From: Bradyrhizobium mercantei
GTDB taxonomy: Bacteria; Pseudomonadota; Alphaproteobacteria; Rhizobiales; Xanthobacteraceae
Reading direction: 5' to 3'
Assembly (NCBI RefSeq): GCF_001982635.1
Contig: NZ_MKFI01000003.1
Coordinates: 434,001 to 498,000, forward strand
DNA: 64,000 nucleotides
Shown: positions 44,032-52,648 of the stretch, piece after piece
How the letters are laid out: every line of letters starts with the position of its first letter
Numbering within the stretch: the stretch's first letter is position 1
Translations under genes and position numbers: made by a program
Notes under the pieces: generated by a model
What the model saw: only the letters and a program-made list of their open reading frames with translations
The model's database searches: none
Told to the model about the DNA's origin: nothing

Positions 44032-44505
44032 ATGGCGAATGACGCGATCCCCGTTCGAACCGAGCGCGCCATGATGCGGCGGGAAGACAACCCCTTCACG
44101 TTTCTGCAGCAGGAGATCGACCGGCTGTTCGACGGATTCGGCCGCAGTTTCCCAGCGTTCGCCCCGCCGCAGGCGATGATGCCGCGCATGGACGTCAGCG
44201 AAACCGACAAGACCATCGAGATCTCCGCCGAGCTACCCGGCCTCGAGACCAAGGACGTTCAGCTCAGCCTCGCCGATAACACGCTCACGATCCGGGGCGA
44301 GAAGAAGAGCGAGCGCGAGGAGCAGGACAAGGACTATCACCTGATCGAGCGCAGCTTCGGCGCATTCTCGCGGTCCGTTGCATTGCCCGAGGGCGTCAAG
44401 GCGGAAGACGTCAGCGCCGAGATCGCCAAGGGCGTGCTCAAGGTCACCGTCAAGAAGCCGGCTCCCAAGCAGAGCAGGCAGATCGACATCAAGACGGCGG
44501 CGTAG
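44032..44505 (+). CDS. Hsp20/alpha-crystallin small heat-shock protein
   Basis: 157 residues. The alpha-crystallin domain spans about 50-145 (MDVSETDKTIEISAELPGLE, DNTLTIRGEKKSE, SFGAFSRSVALPEGV and the GVLKVTVKK end). AGGAGGT precedes the ATG. It holds unfolding proteins in an ATP-independent way. Control by a FixK box rather than a visible heat-type RNA thermometer suggests an oxygen-stress role, like HspX of mycobacteria. Confidence 0.95.
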   Translation: MANDAIPVRTERAMMRREDNPFTFLQQEIDRLFDGFGRSFPAFAPPQAMMPRMDVSETDKTIEISAELPGLETKDVQLSLADNTLTIRGEKKSEREEQDKDYHLIERSFGAFSRSVALPEGVKAEDVSAEIAKGVLKVTVKKPAPKQSRQIDIKTAA

Positions 44506-44518
44506 CCGCCCTGCGGGG

Positions 44519-44544
44519 CGCGTCGCTCGTCAGGCAGCGACGCG
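44519..44544. terminator. stem-loop between hsp20 and the next CBS gene
   Basis: CGCGTCGCT (44519-44527) pairs with AGCGACGCG (44536-44544) across eight bases. No T-run follows, so it may only partly end transcription or protect the hsp20 mRNA end. Confidence 0.4.
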
Positions 44545-44579
44545 TCCGCGGAAAAGTCATCCATCCAAGGGGATCAGCC

Positions 44580-45056
44580 ATGTACGAGTTTCTTCAGGAA
44601 ACGGTTGCGAGCAACATGACGAGGTCGGTACGAAGCATCGCTCCCGAAATGACCGTCGGCGACTTGTACCGGTTGTTCGCAAAGGACGACTATGACGGCT
44701 ATCCCGTACTCCGCGACGATGTCGTGGTCGGGTTCGTCACGAAACTCGACGCCCTGAAGGTGTTCGCCTGTCCGACCGATCACATCTTGCCGCGTTACGA
44801 CGATCGCATGGGAACAATGGTCGATGAGATCATGTCGTCCGATGTCATCGCGGTTGAGCCGGACACAAGTCTACAGCGGGTTCTGCAACTGATGGTCGCA
44901 CATCGGCTCAAGAGCCTGCCCGTGATAGACAAGTATCGCCACCTGGTCGGGATCATTGCTCGCGAGGATGTCATGCGGGCTCTGGCGCGCTGCACGAAGC
45001 GACAGACGCCTCCGCTCGTTCCCTGCGAGACGGTCCGATGTCTACGTTTGGTCTAG
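44580..45056 (+). CDS. two-CBS-domain protein
   Basis: 158 residues with CBS motifs at about 10-65 (SNMTRSVRSIAPEMTVGDLY) and 82-140 (MSSDVIAVEPDTSLQRVLQL). It lacks the insert shared by the other CBS proteins here, so it belongs to a different branch. Its last 19 bases overlap the start of the Pat-like gene, suggesting coupled translation and a possible role in sensing adenylates for it (inference). Confidence 0.87.
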   Translation: MYEFLQETVASNMTRSVRSIAPEMTVGDLYRLFAKDDYDGYPVLRDDVVVGFVTKLDALKVFACPTDHILPRYDDRMGTMVDEIMSSDVIAVEPDTSLQRVLQLMVAHRLKSLPVIDKYRHLVGIIAREDVMRALARCTKRQTPPLVPCETVRCLRLV

Positions 45057-47809
45057 AACGGGTTCTTTCGCCTCGAACGGTCGCACTTGTCGGCGGTAGT
45101 TCGCGTCCATCTTCGCTCGGCTTGGCGGTGCTCATGAACCTCAAGGCGTGCGGCTTTTCCGGCCGCATCGCCGTGGTCAATCCAAACTACGCTGCGATCG
45201 ACGGCGAGACTACGTCCCCGGATCTCAAGTCACTTCCGTTCGTTCCGGATCTCCTCGCGATCACGGCGCCGGCGGCCGCGATTACCGGAATCATCTCGGA
45301 AGCCGCCGCGCTCGGTGTCGCCGGTGCGGTAATCCTGACCGCCGGTCTCGGGCATGGCTCCGGCTCGATTGCCGAGACGGTCGCGCGGACCGCGCACATG
45401 CACGGCATGCGCCTGATCGGGCCGAACTGTCTCGGCGTCATGGTGCCGCGCGCGAAGCTCAACGCGAGTTTTGCCGCGCATCAGCCTGCCGACGGGCGTC
45501 TTGCCCTGATCTCGCAGTCCGGCGCCGTCGCTGCCGCGATGATTGAATGGGCGGCAGAGCGGCGGCTCGGCTTCTCCGGCATCGTCTCGATCGGAGACCA
45601 GCTCGACGTCGATGTTGCTGATTTGCTCGACTATTTCGCGCAGGACGATCACACCAACGCGATCCTGCTCTACATCGAGGCCGTCAAGGATGCGCGCAAG
45701 TTCATGTCGGCCGCCCGCGCCGCGGCGCGGCTTAAACCGCTGATTGTCGTGAAGGCAGGCCGGATGGCGCAGGGCGCCAAAGCCGCAGCCACCCATACCG
45801 GCGCGCTGGCCGGCTCGGACGCAGTCTATGACGCGGCGTTCCGCCGGGCCGGCATGCTGCGCGTGTACGATCTCCGCGAATTGTTCGATTGCGCCGAGTT
45901 GCTGGGCCGAGGCTTCGTTCCGCGCGGCAACCGGCTGTCGATCCTGACAAATGGCGGTGGGCTCGGCATCCTCGCGATCGACCGGCTCGTTGAGCTCGGC
46001 GGCGTTCCGGCGAGCTTGTCGGCGGAGACGATTGCGGCGCTCGATCGGGTCTTGCCACAAGGCTGGTCTCGCGCCAACCCCGTCGATATCTCCGGCGACG
46101 CCGATGCTGCCCGCTACGTGTCTGCGCTCGACGCATTGCTCGAGGACACTAACAGCGACGCCGTGCTGGTCATGAACGTGGAAACGGCGGTCGCGCCGAC
46201 CGAAGGAATCGCCGAAGCGGTGGCGCGATACGTTCGTGACCGTCGGACCAGGAAGAGTGACGTTGCCGCGCTGGTGCTTGCATCGTGGGATGGTGCCGAC
46301 GAGCGCACCGCAGCAACCTTCGAAGCTGCCCGCGTCCCGCATTTTCCTACCGAAGATGACGCGGTGCGCGCTTTCATGTACTTGGTGAGATATCGCGAGG
46401 CCTCCACCGCGCTGGCCGCAACTCCACCGAGTATCGCTTCGACGTTTGCGCCGGATACGTTGGCGGCGCGGCGCGTGATTGCGAAAGCGCTTTCCGAGGG
46501 GCGGGGATGGCTTGACCCAGTCGAAATCGCGGCGATGTTCAAGGCGTACGATATTCCAATCGTTCCGACGGTCGCTGCCCGCGACGCCGACGATGCCGCA
46601 GACAAGGCTGCGCCGTTTCTGGCCCAGGGACTTGCGGTTGCGGTCAAGGTGTTCTCCCGCGACATCAGCCACAAGTCGGATGTCAGCGGCGTTATCCTCG
46701 GCTTGCGGACGCGCGAACGTGTCGCCGAGGCAGCGAGGGCAGTATTGTCGCGTGCGCGGAACGCGCGGCCGGATGCCATCCTGCAAGGCGTGACGATTCA
46801 ACCGATGATCGAGCGACGGGCGGCACGCGAATTGCTCCTTGGCATTGCCGACGATCCGACCTTCGGGCCCGTGATCGTATTTGGCCGCGGCGGCACCGCC
46901 GTCGAAGTAATCAACGACAAAGCACTGGCGCTGCCGCCGCTCGACATGAACCTCGCGCGCGACCTGGTCGGGCGTACCCGGGTCTCGCGGCTGCTTGCGG
47001 CCTACCGCGATGTGTCTGCAGTGCCGGCCGAAGCGGTGCCGCTTACCCTCGTCAAGCTGGCGCAGATGGCGGCCGATATTCCGGAGGTCGCCGAGCTCGA
47101 CATCAATCCGTTGCTCGCGGACGAGACGGGTGTGCTGGCGCTCGACGCGCGCGTGGCGATCCGCAAGCCCTCGCGCTTGTTTGCCGGTCGGACGCGGTTT
47201 GCGGTGCGGCCCTACCCATCGCAATGGGAAGGAGAGCTCGCCCTGAGGAACGGCTCGCGCGTCGTGGTTCGGCCGCTTCGGCCGGAAGATGAGCCGATGG
47301 TCGAGAGCTTCTTCAGGAGAGTGACCGCCGAGGATCTCAGGCTTCGCTTTTTCCAGGCAATGAAGAATTTTTCGCACACGTTCATTGCGCGGCTGACCCA
47401 GCTCGACTACGCGCGCGCGATGGCCTTTGCGGCGCTGGATCCTAGCACCGGTGCCATGGTGGGAGCAGTCCAGCTTCATTCGGACTCGCTCTACGAGAAT
47501 GCCGAATACGCTATCCTGCTGCAGTCCGACCTCAAGGGCAAAGGACTTGGATGGGCGCTGATGCAGCTCCTGATCCATTATGCGAGGTCGGAAGGACTAA
47601 AGCGGCTGTCCGGCGAAGTGCTGGCCGAGAACACCACCATGCTGTGCATGTGCCATGAGATCGGGTTCACCGCGGCCACAGAGCCCACCGACCACAGGAT
47701 CGTCAATGTCGTCCTCGACCTCTCCCTTCCGGTGGTGGATGCCCTGGGGGCCGACATCCTGATCCGGCGCAGTCGCGATCAGAGCGGCGTAACGGCAACG
47801 ACACGATAG
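45038..47809 (+). CDS. protein acetyltransferase: NDP-forming acyl-CoA synthetase domain plus GNAT domain (Pat-like)
   Basis: 923 residues. Residues 1-about 700 are an NDP-forming acyl-CoA synthetase-like region: CoA-binding (VALVGGSSRPSSLGLAVL), ligase (ALISQSGAVAAAMIEWAAER) and ATP-grasp parts. Residues about 735-890 are a GNAT domain (VVRPLRPEDEPMVESFFRRV, LQSDLKGKGLGWALMQLL). This is the layout of Pat, which in Rhodopseudomonas palustris and Salmonella acetylates and inactivates Acs and other acyl-CoA ligases. An acs gene with the target motif PKTRSGK lies at 13075. Its start overlaps the CBS gene. Confidence 0.9.
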   Translation: MSTFGLERVLSPRTVALVGGSSRPSSLGLAVLMNLKACGFSGRIAVVNPNYAAIDGETTSPDLKSLPFVPDLLAITAPAAAITGIISEAAALGVAGAVILTAGLGHGSGSIAETVARTAHMHGMRLIGPNCLGVMVPRAKLNASFAAHQPADGRLALISQSGAVAAAMIEWAAERRLGFSGIVSIGDQLDVDVADLLDYFAQDDHTNAILLYIEAVKDARKFMSAARAAARLKPLIVVKAGRMAQGAKAAATHTGALAGSDAVYDAAFRRAGMLRVYDLRELFDCAELLGRGFVPRGNRLSILTNGGGLGILAIDRLVELGGVPASLSAETIAALDRVLPQGWSRANPVDISGDADAARYVSALDALLEDTNSDAVLVMNVETAVAPTEGIAEAVARYVRDRRTRKSDVAALVLASWDGADERTAATFEAARVPHFPTEDDAVRAFMYLVRYREASTALAATPPSIASTFAPDTLAARRVIAKALSEGRGWLDPVEIAAMFKAYDIPIVPTVAARDADDAADKAAPFLAQGLAVAVKVFSRDISHKSDVSGVILGLRTRERVAEAARAVLSRARNARPDAILQGVTIQPMIERRAARELLLGIADDPTFGPVIVFGRGGTAVEVINDKALALPPLDMNLARDLVGRTRVSRLLAAYRDVSAVPAEAVPLTLVKLAQMAADIPEVAELDINPLLADETGVLALDARVAIRKPSRLFAGRTRFAVRPYPSQWEGELALRNGSRVVVRPLRPEDEPMVESFFRRVTAEDLRLRFFQAMKNFSHTFIARLTQLDYARAMAFAALDPSTGAMVGAVQLHSDSLYENAEYAILLQSDLKGKGLGWALMQLLIHYARSEGLKRLSGEVLAENTTMLCMCHEIGFTAATEPTDHRIVNVVLDLSLPVVDALGADILIRRSRDQSGVTATTR

Positions 47810-48189
47810 GGATGCATGCCGTCCGCCTCGCGGACGGACACATACTCACCGAGCCGGAAGCGCTCATTGCCGAAATGATAGCCGGCTTCGTCCGCGACCG
47901 CGCCGGCGACATCATAGTGGAAGCGCCAGCTATTGTTCGGTCCGTGCACGACGTGGCCGAGCTGATCGGGTTCGTCGGGCCGTTGGCGAACGACGCGGCA
48001 GGCATCACGATGGGCTTTCGATGTCTCGGCGTCGATTCGTGACTCCGTGTCCAGCGGGGCGACGATGATGTAGCCGATGGCGGATGTGCCGTCGGGGTGA
48101 TCGTGCTCGCGTGCACGTTCGAGCCGGACCTGTCTAAAGGAGGGCGGCAATGCAGTGTTTTGCAGAGGCTTGAAAGCGGCACGGTTCAT
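47779..48189 (-). CDS. conserved hypothetical protein
   Basis: 136 residues, MNRAAFKPLQNTALPPSFRQ, with APLDTESRIDAETSKAHRDA and GEYVSVREADGMHPYRVVAV near the end. It looks soluble and charged; no domain recognised. The gene overlaps the end of the Pat-like gene by 31 bp in convergent orientation. A FixK palindrome (48264-48277) is 81 bp upstream, shared with the divergent lipid-transport operon. Confidence 0.7.
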   Translation of the reverse strand: MNRAAFKPLQNTALPPSFRQVRLERAREHDHPDGTSAIGYIIVAPLDTESRIDAETSKAHRDACRVVRQRPDEPDQLGHVVHGPNNSWRFHYDVAGAVADEAGYHFGNERFRLGEYVSVREADGMHPYRVVAVTPL

Positions 48190-48263
48190 CGAAATCTCCC
48201 TGAGCGGACCCGGCGCTGACGGGCCAAACATGTCAAATCGTAAGGCTTCGGCATGCAATGCAG

Positions 48264-48277
48264 TTGATTTTCGTCAA
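48264..48277. promoter_or_regulatory. FixK/FNR-type box, hypothetical gene/Mla operon region, site 1
   Basis: TTGATTTTCGTCAA, centred 81 bp before the reverse gene start at 48189 and about 80 bp before the permease start at 48350. Confidence 0.75.
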
Positions 48278-48286
48278 GAAACGCCC

Positions 48287-48300
48287 TTGAGACCGCTCAA
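48287..48300. promoter_or_regulatory. FixK/FNR-type box, site 2, before the Mla-type operon
   Basis: TTGAGACCGCTCAA, 23 bp from site 1 and centred about 56 bp before the ATG at 48350. Confidence 0.7.
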
Positions 48301-48349
48301 GCCAAATTGCGTTGTGTCAAACACCGCCGGCGCCAGCCTCCTATGCTTG

Positions 48350-49486
48350 ATGGACGAATTTGGAGTTGGTCCCTTGCTCAACGTACCGGCATTGACAGCG
48401 AATCCGGACGATCCGCGCGTGCTAACCGCATGCGGCGCTTGGAACGTTGCCAATGTCGAGCGCTTGGAGCGGCTGTGCGAGAGGGCGGCGCGCACCGACA
48501 TCGGGGCGATTGATCTGCGTCGCGTCACCGCACTCGACACGGTTGGGGCTTGGCTGCTCGAAAGGCTGGCCCGCGGCGGTGCGGCTAGAGCATCCCTCAC
48601 CGCTGCCGATGGTCCATATGGCGACCTGCTGGAAGAGGTGCGAGGACTGAACCGTTCCGGCCCCGCCGAACGCCGATCGGTCAACCCGCTGCTGCAGAGG
48701 ATCGATCAGCTTGGCCGCGGCAGCAGGCGGCTGGCGTCGGATTCGGCGGCATTCCTGCATATGCTTGGCGCCTTCAGCACAGCGCTGCTTGGCATCTTCA
48801 AGCATCCGCGCTCGTTTCGCCTGACATCGACCGTTTATCAGCTCGGCCGGGTGGGATGGCAAGCGGTACCGATCATGGTGCTGATCACGTTCTTGATTGG
48901 CGCCATCATTGCCCAACAGGGCATCTTCCATTTCCGTCGCTTCGGCGCGGAGTCCTACGTCGTCGACATGGTGGGCATCCTCGTGCTGCGCGAGATCGGC
49001 GTGCTGATCGTGGCCATCATGGTGGCAGGACGCTCGGGAAGCGCCTATACCGCCGAGATCGGCGCGATGAAAATGCGCGAGGAGATCGACGCGCTCAGCA
49101 CCATGGGGCTCGATCCCGTTGCAGTCCTGATCCTGCCGCGAATCCTGGCACTCGTGGTGGCGTTGCCGATCCTCGCTTTTCTCGGTTCGCTCGCGGCGCT
49201 TTATGGTGGCGGGCTTATCGCCTGGCTCTATGGCGGTATGAGTCCAGCGATTTTTATCGCACGGCTTCATGACGCGGTTTCGATCACTCATTTCGAGGTC
49301 GGTATCATCAAAGCGCCATTCATGGCGCTCGTGATTGGACTTGTCGCGGCGGTGGAAGGATTGAGCGTCAAGGGCAGCGCGGAGTCGCTTGGACAGCAGA
49401 CCACTGCGTCGGTCGTGAAGTCGATCTTTCTCGTGATCGTCCTCGACGGCCTGTTTGCGGTCTTCTTTGCCTCGATCGGGATGTAG
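48350..49486 (+). CDS. MlaE-family ABC permease with N-terminal STAS-like domain
   Basis: 378 residues. The first about 115 residues resemble a STAS domain (VLTACGAWNVANVERLERLC, IDLRRVTALDTVGAWLLERL), the rest is the MlaE permease (IFHFRRFGAESYVVDMVGIL, AGRSGSAYTAEIGAMKMREE). MlaE forms the membrane channel of systems that move phospholipids between inner and outer membrane; STAS is normally the separate MlaB subunit, here fused. The ATG at 48350 is the best-placed start after two FixK boxes; the open frame reaches further upstream. Confidence 0.88.
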   Translation: MDEFGVGPLLNVPALTANPDDPRVLTACGAWNVANVERLERLCERAARTDIGAIDLRRVTALDTVGAWLLERLARGGAARASLTAADGPYGDLLEEVRGLNRSGPAERRSVNPLLQRIDQLGRGSRRLASDSAAFLHMLGAFSTALLGIFKHPRSFRLTSTVYQLGRVGWQAVPIMVLITFLIGAIIAQQGIFHFRRFGAESYVVDMVGILVLREIGVLIVAIMVAGRSGSAYTAEIGAMKMREEIDALSTMGLDPVAVLILPRILALVVALPILAFLGSLAALYGGGLIAWLYGGMSPAIFIARLHDAVSITHFEVGIIKAPFMALVIGLVAAVEGLSVKGSAESLGQQTTASVVKSIFLVIVLDGLFAVFFASIGM

Positions 49487-49488
49487 TC

Positions 49489-50226
49489 ATGGCCGACACG
49501 CCAGCGATTCATATCCGCAACCTCGTGGTCGGATTCGGCGAGAAGATCATCCTCGATCATCTCGATCTCGACGTGACCGATGGCGAAATTCTCGGCCTCG
49601 TGGGCGCGTCGGGCGGCGGAAAGTCGGTTCTGATGCGGACATTGGTCGGCTTGCTTCCGAAGCGGAGCGGGCAGATTGACTTCGCGGGCGACAGCGAGGG
49701 CGAACGCCGCTGGGGCGTGCTGTTCCAGCAGGGGGCGCTATTCTCGGCCTTGACGGCGCGCCAGAACATCCAGTTTCCGCTGCGCGAGCGCGCGCGGCTG
49801 TCGCCAGGGCTGCTGGAGGAAATTGCGGACGCCAAGCTCGAGATGGTCGGTCTGACGCGCGAAGACGGGGACAAGTATCCGTCCGAGCTCTCGGGCGGCA
49901 TGACCAAGCGGGTTGCGCTCGCGCGGGCACTGGCGCTCGATCCTTCGCTGTTGTTTCTCGATGAGCCGACGTCCGGACTCGATCCCATCGCAGCGGGTGA
50001 ATTCGATACCTTGATCCGGACGCTACATCGGACGTTGCGCTTCACTGTGTTCATGGTGACGCACGACTTGAACAGCCTGCAAGCCATCTGCGACCGCGTC
50101 GCCGCGCTTGCCGACGGCAGGATCGCGGCAATCGGCCAGCTGTCATCGGTGCTCAAGTCCGATCACCCCTGGGTCCAGGCTTATTTTCATGGAGCCCGGG
50201 CGCAAAAGCTTGGCCTCGGCAACTAG
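49489..50226 (+). CDS. MlaF-type ABC ATPase
   Basis: 245 residues. Walker A GASGGGKSVL, signature LSGGMTKRVALARAL, Walker B LLFLDEPTSGLD and the H-loop MVTHD are all present. It powers the MlaE permease, two bases upstream. The C-terminal YFHGARAQKLG resembles the tail that contacts MlaB in MlaF, consistent with the STAS domain fused to the partner. Confidence 0.93.
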   Translation: MADTPAIHIRNLVVGFGEKIILDHLDLDVTDGEILGLVGASGGGKSVLMRTLVGLLPKRSGQIDFAGDSEGERRWGVLFQQGALFSALTARQNIQFPLRERARLSPGLLEEIADAKLEMVGLTREDGDKYPSELSGGMTKRVALARALALDPSLLFLDEPTSGLDPIAAGEFDTLIRTLHRTLRFTVFMVTHDLNSLQAICDRVAALADGRIAAIGQLSSVLKSDHPWVQAYFHGARAQKLGLGN

Positions 50227-50242
50227 GCAGAGAGAGACGCAC

Positions 50243-51352
50243 ATGGAAATCCGCGCGCCCTACATTGTCGTTGGTGCATTCGTATTGTCAGCGATCGTCG
50301 CCGTTTTCGCCTTCGTCTACTGGCTGAATAATTTCGGCGGAATCGGAAAGCGGGAGACATACCAGCTCGTCTTTACCGATCCCGTGCCGGGGCTGCTCGT
50401 CGGGGCAGGCGTTCTCTTCAACGGCATCCGCGTCGGCGAGGTCACAGCCCTTGAACTGGTTCCGGAACGCCCGCGCGAAGTTCGCGCCAGGATCGCAGTC
50501 GCCGAGCGCACGCCGGTGCATACCGATACGCGTGTCGGCCTCGATTTTCAGGGATTGACCGGTGTTCCGGTGATCGCGCTGGAAGGCGGCGATGATCCCC
50601 AGGCGTCGCCGGCACGCGAACCTCTGGTGGCCGAAAAGGGCGCCGGGCGGAGCATGACGCAGGCCGCCCGCGATGCGCTACGCCGGGTCGATGCCGTCCT
50701 GTCCGACAACGCCGCGCCGCTGCACAGCACGATCGACAATCTCAGCACGTTCGCCGAAGGCCTCGCGCGCAACACGCCGAAGCTCGATGGAATTGTTGCC
50801 GGACTTGAGCGCATGACCGGCGGTGGTACGCCCGCGCCGCGCAAGGTGTCGTATGATCTTCGCGCAGTGGATAGCTTCGGCGCGCAACGGCATGCGAATC
50901 TGCCCGAGCAGCTGGTCATAGCGGAGCCGACCGCGATCGCCCGCCTCCAGACTCAGCGCTTTTTGTTCACGCCCGATGAGGAAGCCCAGGGCTTCGAAGG
51001 TGCGCAGTGGAGCGACAGTCTCCCGGTGCTGGTGCAGGCGAGGTTGCTGCAGAGCTTCGAGAATTATGACGTCGAGCATGCGCCACTGCGCGCCGACAGC
51101 GGCATAGAAGGTGCGCCGCGTCTGCTGATCGACCTGCGCCGGTTCGACATTGTGCAGGGGTCCCAACCGCGCGCGACGATTTCCTTGTCCGCGAAGATCG
51201 TGGATCGAAATGGTATGGTGAAGGCTGCAAAGCTTCTCGAGAGTTCGGAAGGAATTGGCTCACTTGCACCGTCCGAGGCGGCCGCTGCATTCGATAAGGC
51301 TTTCGGCACCCTCGCACGGGAGCTCGTGATGTGGATTGCGGCGACGGACTGA
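50243..51352 (+). CDS. MlaD/MCE protein fused to a PqiC-like (ABC_trans_aux) domain
   Basis: 369 residues. One N-terminal membrane helix (YIVVGAFVLSAIVAVFAFVY), an MCE domain (about 40-120: FTDPVPGLLVGAGVLFNGIR), a helical linker with TIDNLSTFAEGLARNTPKLD, then from about 195 a domain like the lipoprotein PqiC/YmbA (VSYDLRAVDSFGAQRHANLP, RLLIDLRRFDIVQGS). The usual organisation has MlaD and the auxiliary lipoprotein as separate genes. The fusion would tether the outer-membrane part of the lipid bridge directly to MlaD. It follows the ATPase by 16 bp. Confidence 0.85.
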   Translation: MEIRAPYIVVGAFVLSAIVAVFAFVYWLNNFGGIGKRETYQLVFTDPVPGLLVGAGVLFNGIRVGEVTALELVPERPREVRARIAVAERTPVHTDTRVGLDFQGLTGVPVIALEGGDDPQASPAREPLVAEKGAGRSMTQAARDALRRVDAVLSDNAAPLHSTIDNLSTFAEGLARNTPKLDGIVAGLERMTGGGTPAPRKVSYDLRAVDSFGAQRHANLPEQLVIAEPTAIARLQTQRFLFTPDEEAQGFEGAQWSDSLPVLVQARLLQSFENYDVEHAPLRADSGIEGAPRLLIDLRRFDIVQGSQPRATISLSAKIVDRNGMVKAAKLLESSEGIGSLAPSEAAAAFDKAFGTLARELVMWIAATD

Positions 51353-51429
51353 CCGCTGCAGCGTCTCACAACGATCGCCATGGATCAGAACTTGCCCGGC
51401 GGCTGCCGCCGTGCCAAGGGCGCCCCGGC

Positions 51430-52614
51430 CTAGCGACCTGTGGCCAGCAGGCTGCGGCAATGGCGGGCAATACTAACTTCCTCATTGGTCGGAATGACCA
51501 GTACGTCGACCGGACTGCCCTTCGCGGCGATACGCTGCGCGCCCTGAGCATTTGCGGCCGCATCGACGCTGACCCCGAGCCAGGAGAGGCGATCGCAGAT
51601 GCTCTGACGGATTTCCGCGGCGTGCTCGCCGATGCCGCCGGTGAACACCAGGCCATCGAGGCCGGCGAGGGTATTTGTCATCACGGCGACTTCGGCGGCG
51701 ACGCGAAATGTGAAGAGATCGACGGCTCCGCGAGCTGCAGGATCGTGGCTCGCCAGCAGGGCGCGCATGTCGGCTGACACCCCGGAGACGCCGAGCAGAC
51801 CCGAACGTTCGTAGAGCAGGTGCTGCACGTCGTCGACCGACATTTTCTCTTCCTGCATGAGATAAAGCAGCACGCCGGGGTCGATCGTTCCACAGCGTGT
51901 GCCCATCACGAGACCATCGAGTGGGGTCAACCCCATTGTGGTGTCGACGCTGTCGCCCTTTCGCAAGGCGCAGAGGCTCGCACCATTGCCGAGGTGTGCT
52001 ACGACGACGCGCTTGTCGGCCCATTGCGGCGCGATCGCGGCGAGCCGGCTGGCAACGTATTCGAAGGAGAGGCCGTGGAAGCCGTAGCGGCGGATGCCAC
52101 GCTCCTCAAATTGCCGCGGAATGGCAAAGCGGCTCACCGGCGGCGCCAGGCGGTGATGGAAAGCCGTGTCGAAGCAGGCGATCTGCGTCAGCTCCGGCTG
52201 CAGCGACAGCACGGCCCGGACCGGCGCCAGACAGCGCGGCTGATGCAGCGGCGCAAGCGGCGTCAACGCCTCCAGCGCAGCGAGAGTCTGTTCTGCGATG
52301 ACGACCGGTCTATAGAACTCGCGCCCGCCATGGACGATGCGGTGGCCGACGGCGGCGAGCCTGCTGCCGTCGAGATAATCCTCGATCCAGGCAAATATGT
52401 CGCTGAGCAGGCCGTTGTCCTCCAACGTGCCGGTCGCGCGGCGCTTCTCGAACAGCTGCTTGCCCGAGGCATCGATCACCACGATGCGCGGGGTCTTCTC
52501 CTGCTCGTCAAGCAGGCCCCTGCATTGCAGCTTTGGTTCGGCCGGCGCGATGTCGAACAGGCCGAACTTGATGCTGGACGAGCCGGCGTTGAGCACCAGG
52601 ACGCTGTCGGACAT
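51430..52614 (-). CDS. ackA: acetate kinase
   Basis: 394 residues. VLVLNAGSSSIKFGLFD at the start, HRIVHGGREFY, FDTAFHH, GFHGLSFEYVA, VVAHLGNGASLCA and FTGGIGEHAAEIR are the family blocks. It converts acetyl phosphate and ADP into acetate and ATP. It lies 34 bp after phosphoketolase on the same strand, so the pair forms a short route from sugar phosphates to acetate and ATP that needs no oxygen. Confidence 0.95.
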   Translation of the reverse strand: MSDSVLVLNAGSSSIKFGLFDIAPAEPKLQCRGLLDEQEKTPRIVVIDASGKQLFEKRRATGTLEDNGLLSDIFAWIEDYLDGSRLAAVGHRIVHGGREFYRPVVIAEQTLAALEALTPLAPLHQPRCLAPVRAVLSLQPELTQIACFDTAFHHRLAPPVSRFAIPRQFEERGIRRYGFHGLSFEYVASRLAAIAPQWADKRVVVAHLGNGASLCALRKGDSVDTTMGLTPLDGLVMGTRCGTIDPGVLLYLMQEEKMSVDDVQHLLYERSGLLGVSGVSADMRALLASHDPAARGAVDLFTFRVAAEVAVMTNTLAGLDGLVFTGGIGEHAAEIRQSICDRLSWLGVSVDAAANAQGAQRIAAKGSPVDVLVIPTNEEVSIARHCRSLLATGR

Positions 52615-52648
52615 AGACGGTCTCTCTCTCGCGCGCGTGGTCCCTGCC

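Noticed and set aside
45230..47578. 782-codon open frame antisense to the Pat-like gene
   Set aside because: The opposite strand encodes a full, recognisable acetyltransferase; the antisense product is Arg/His-rich and without similarity.
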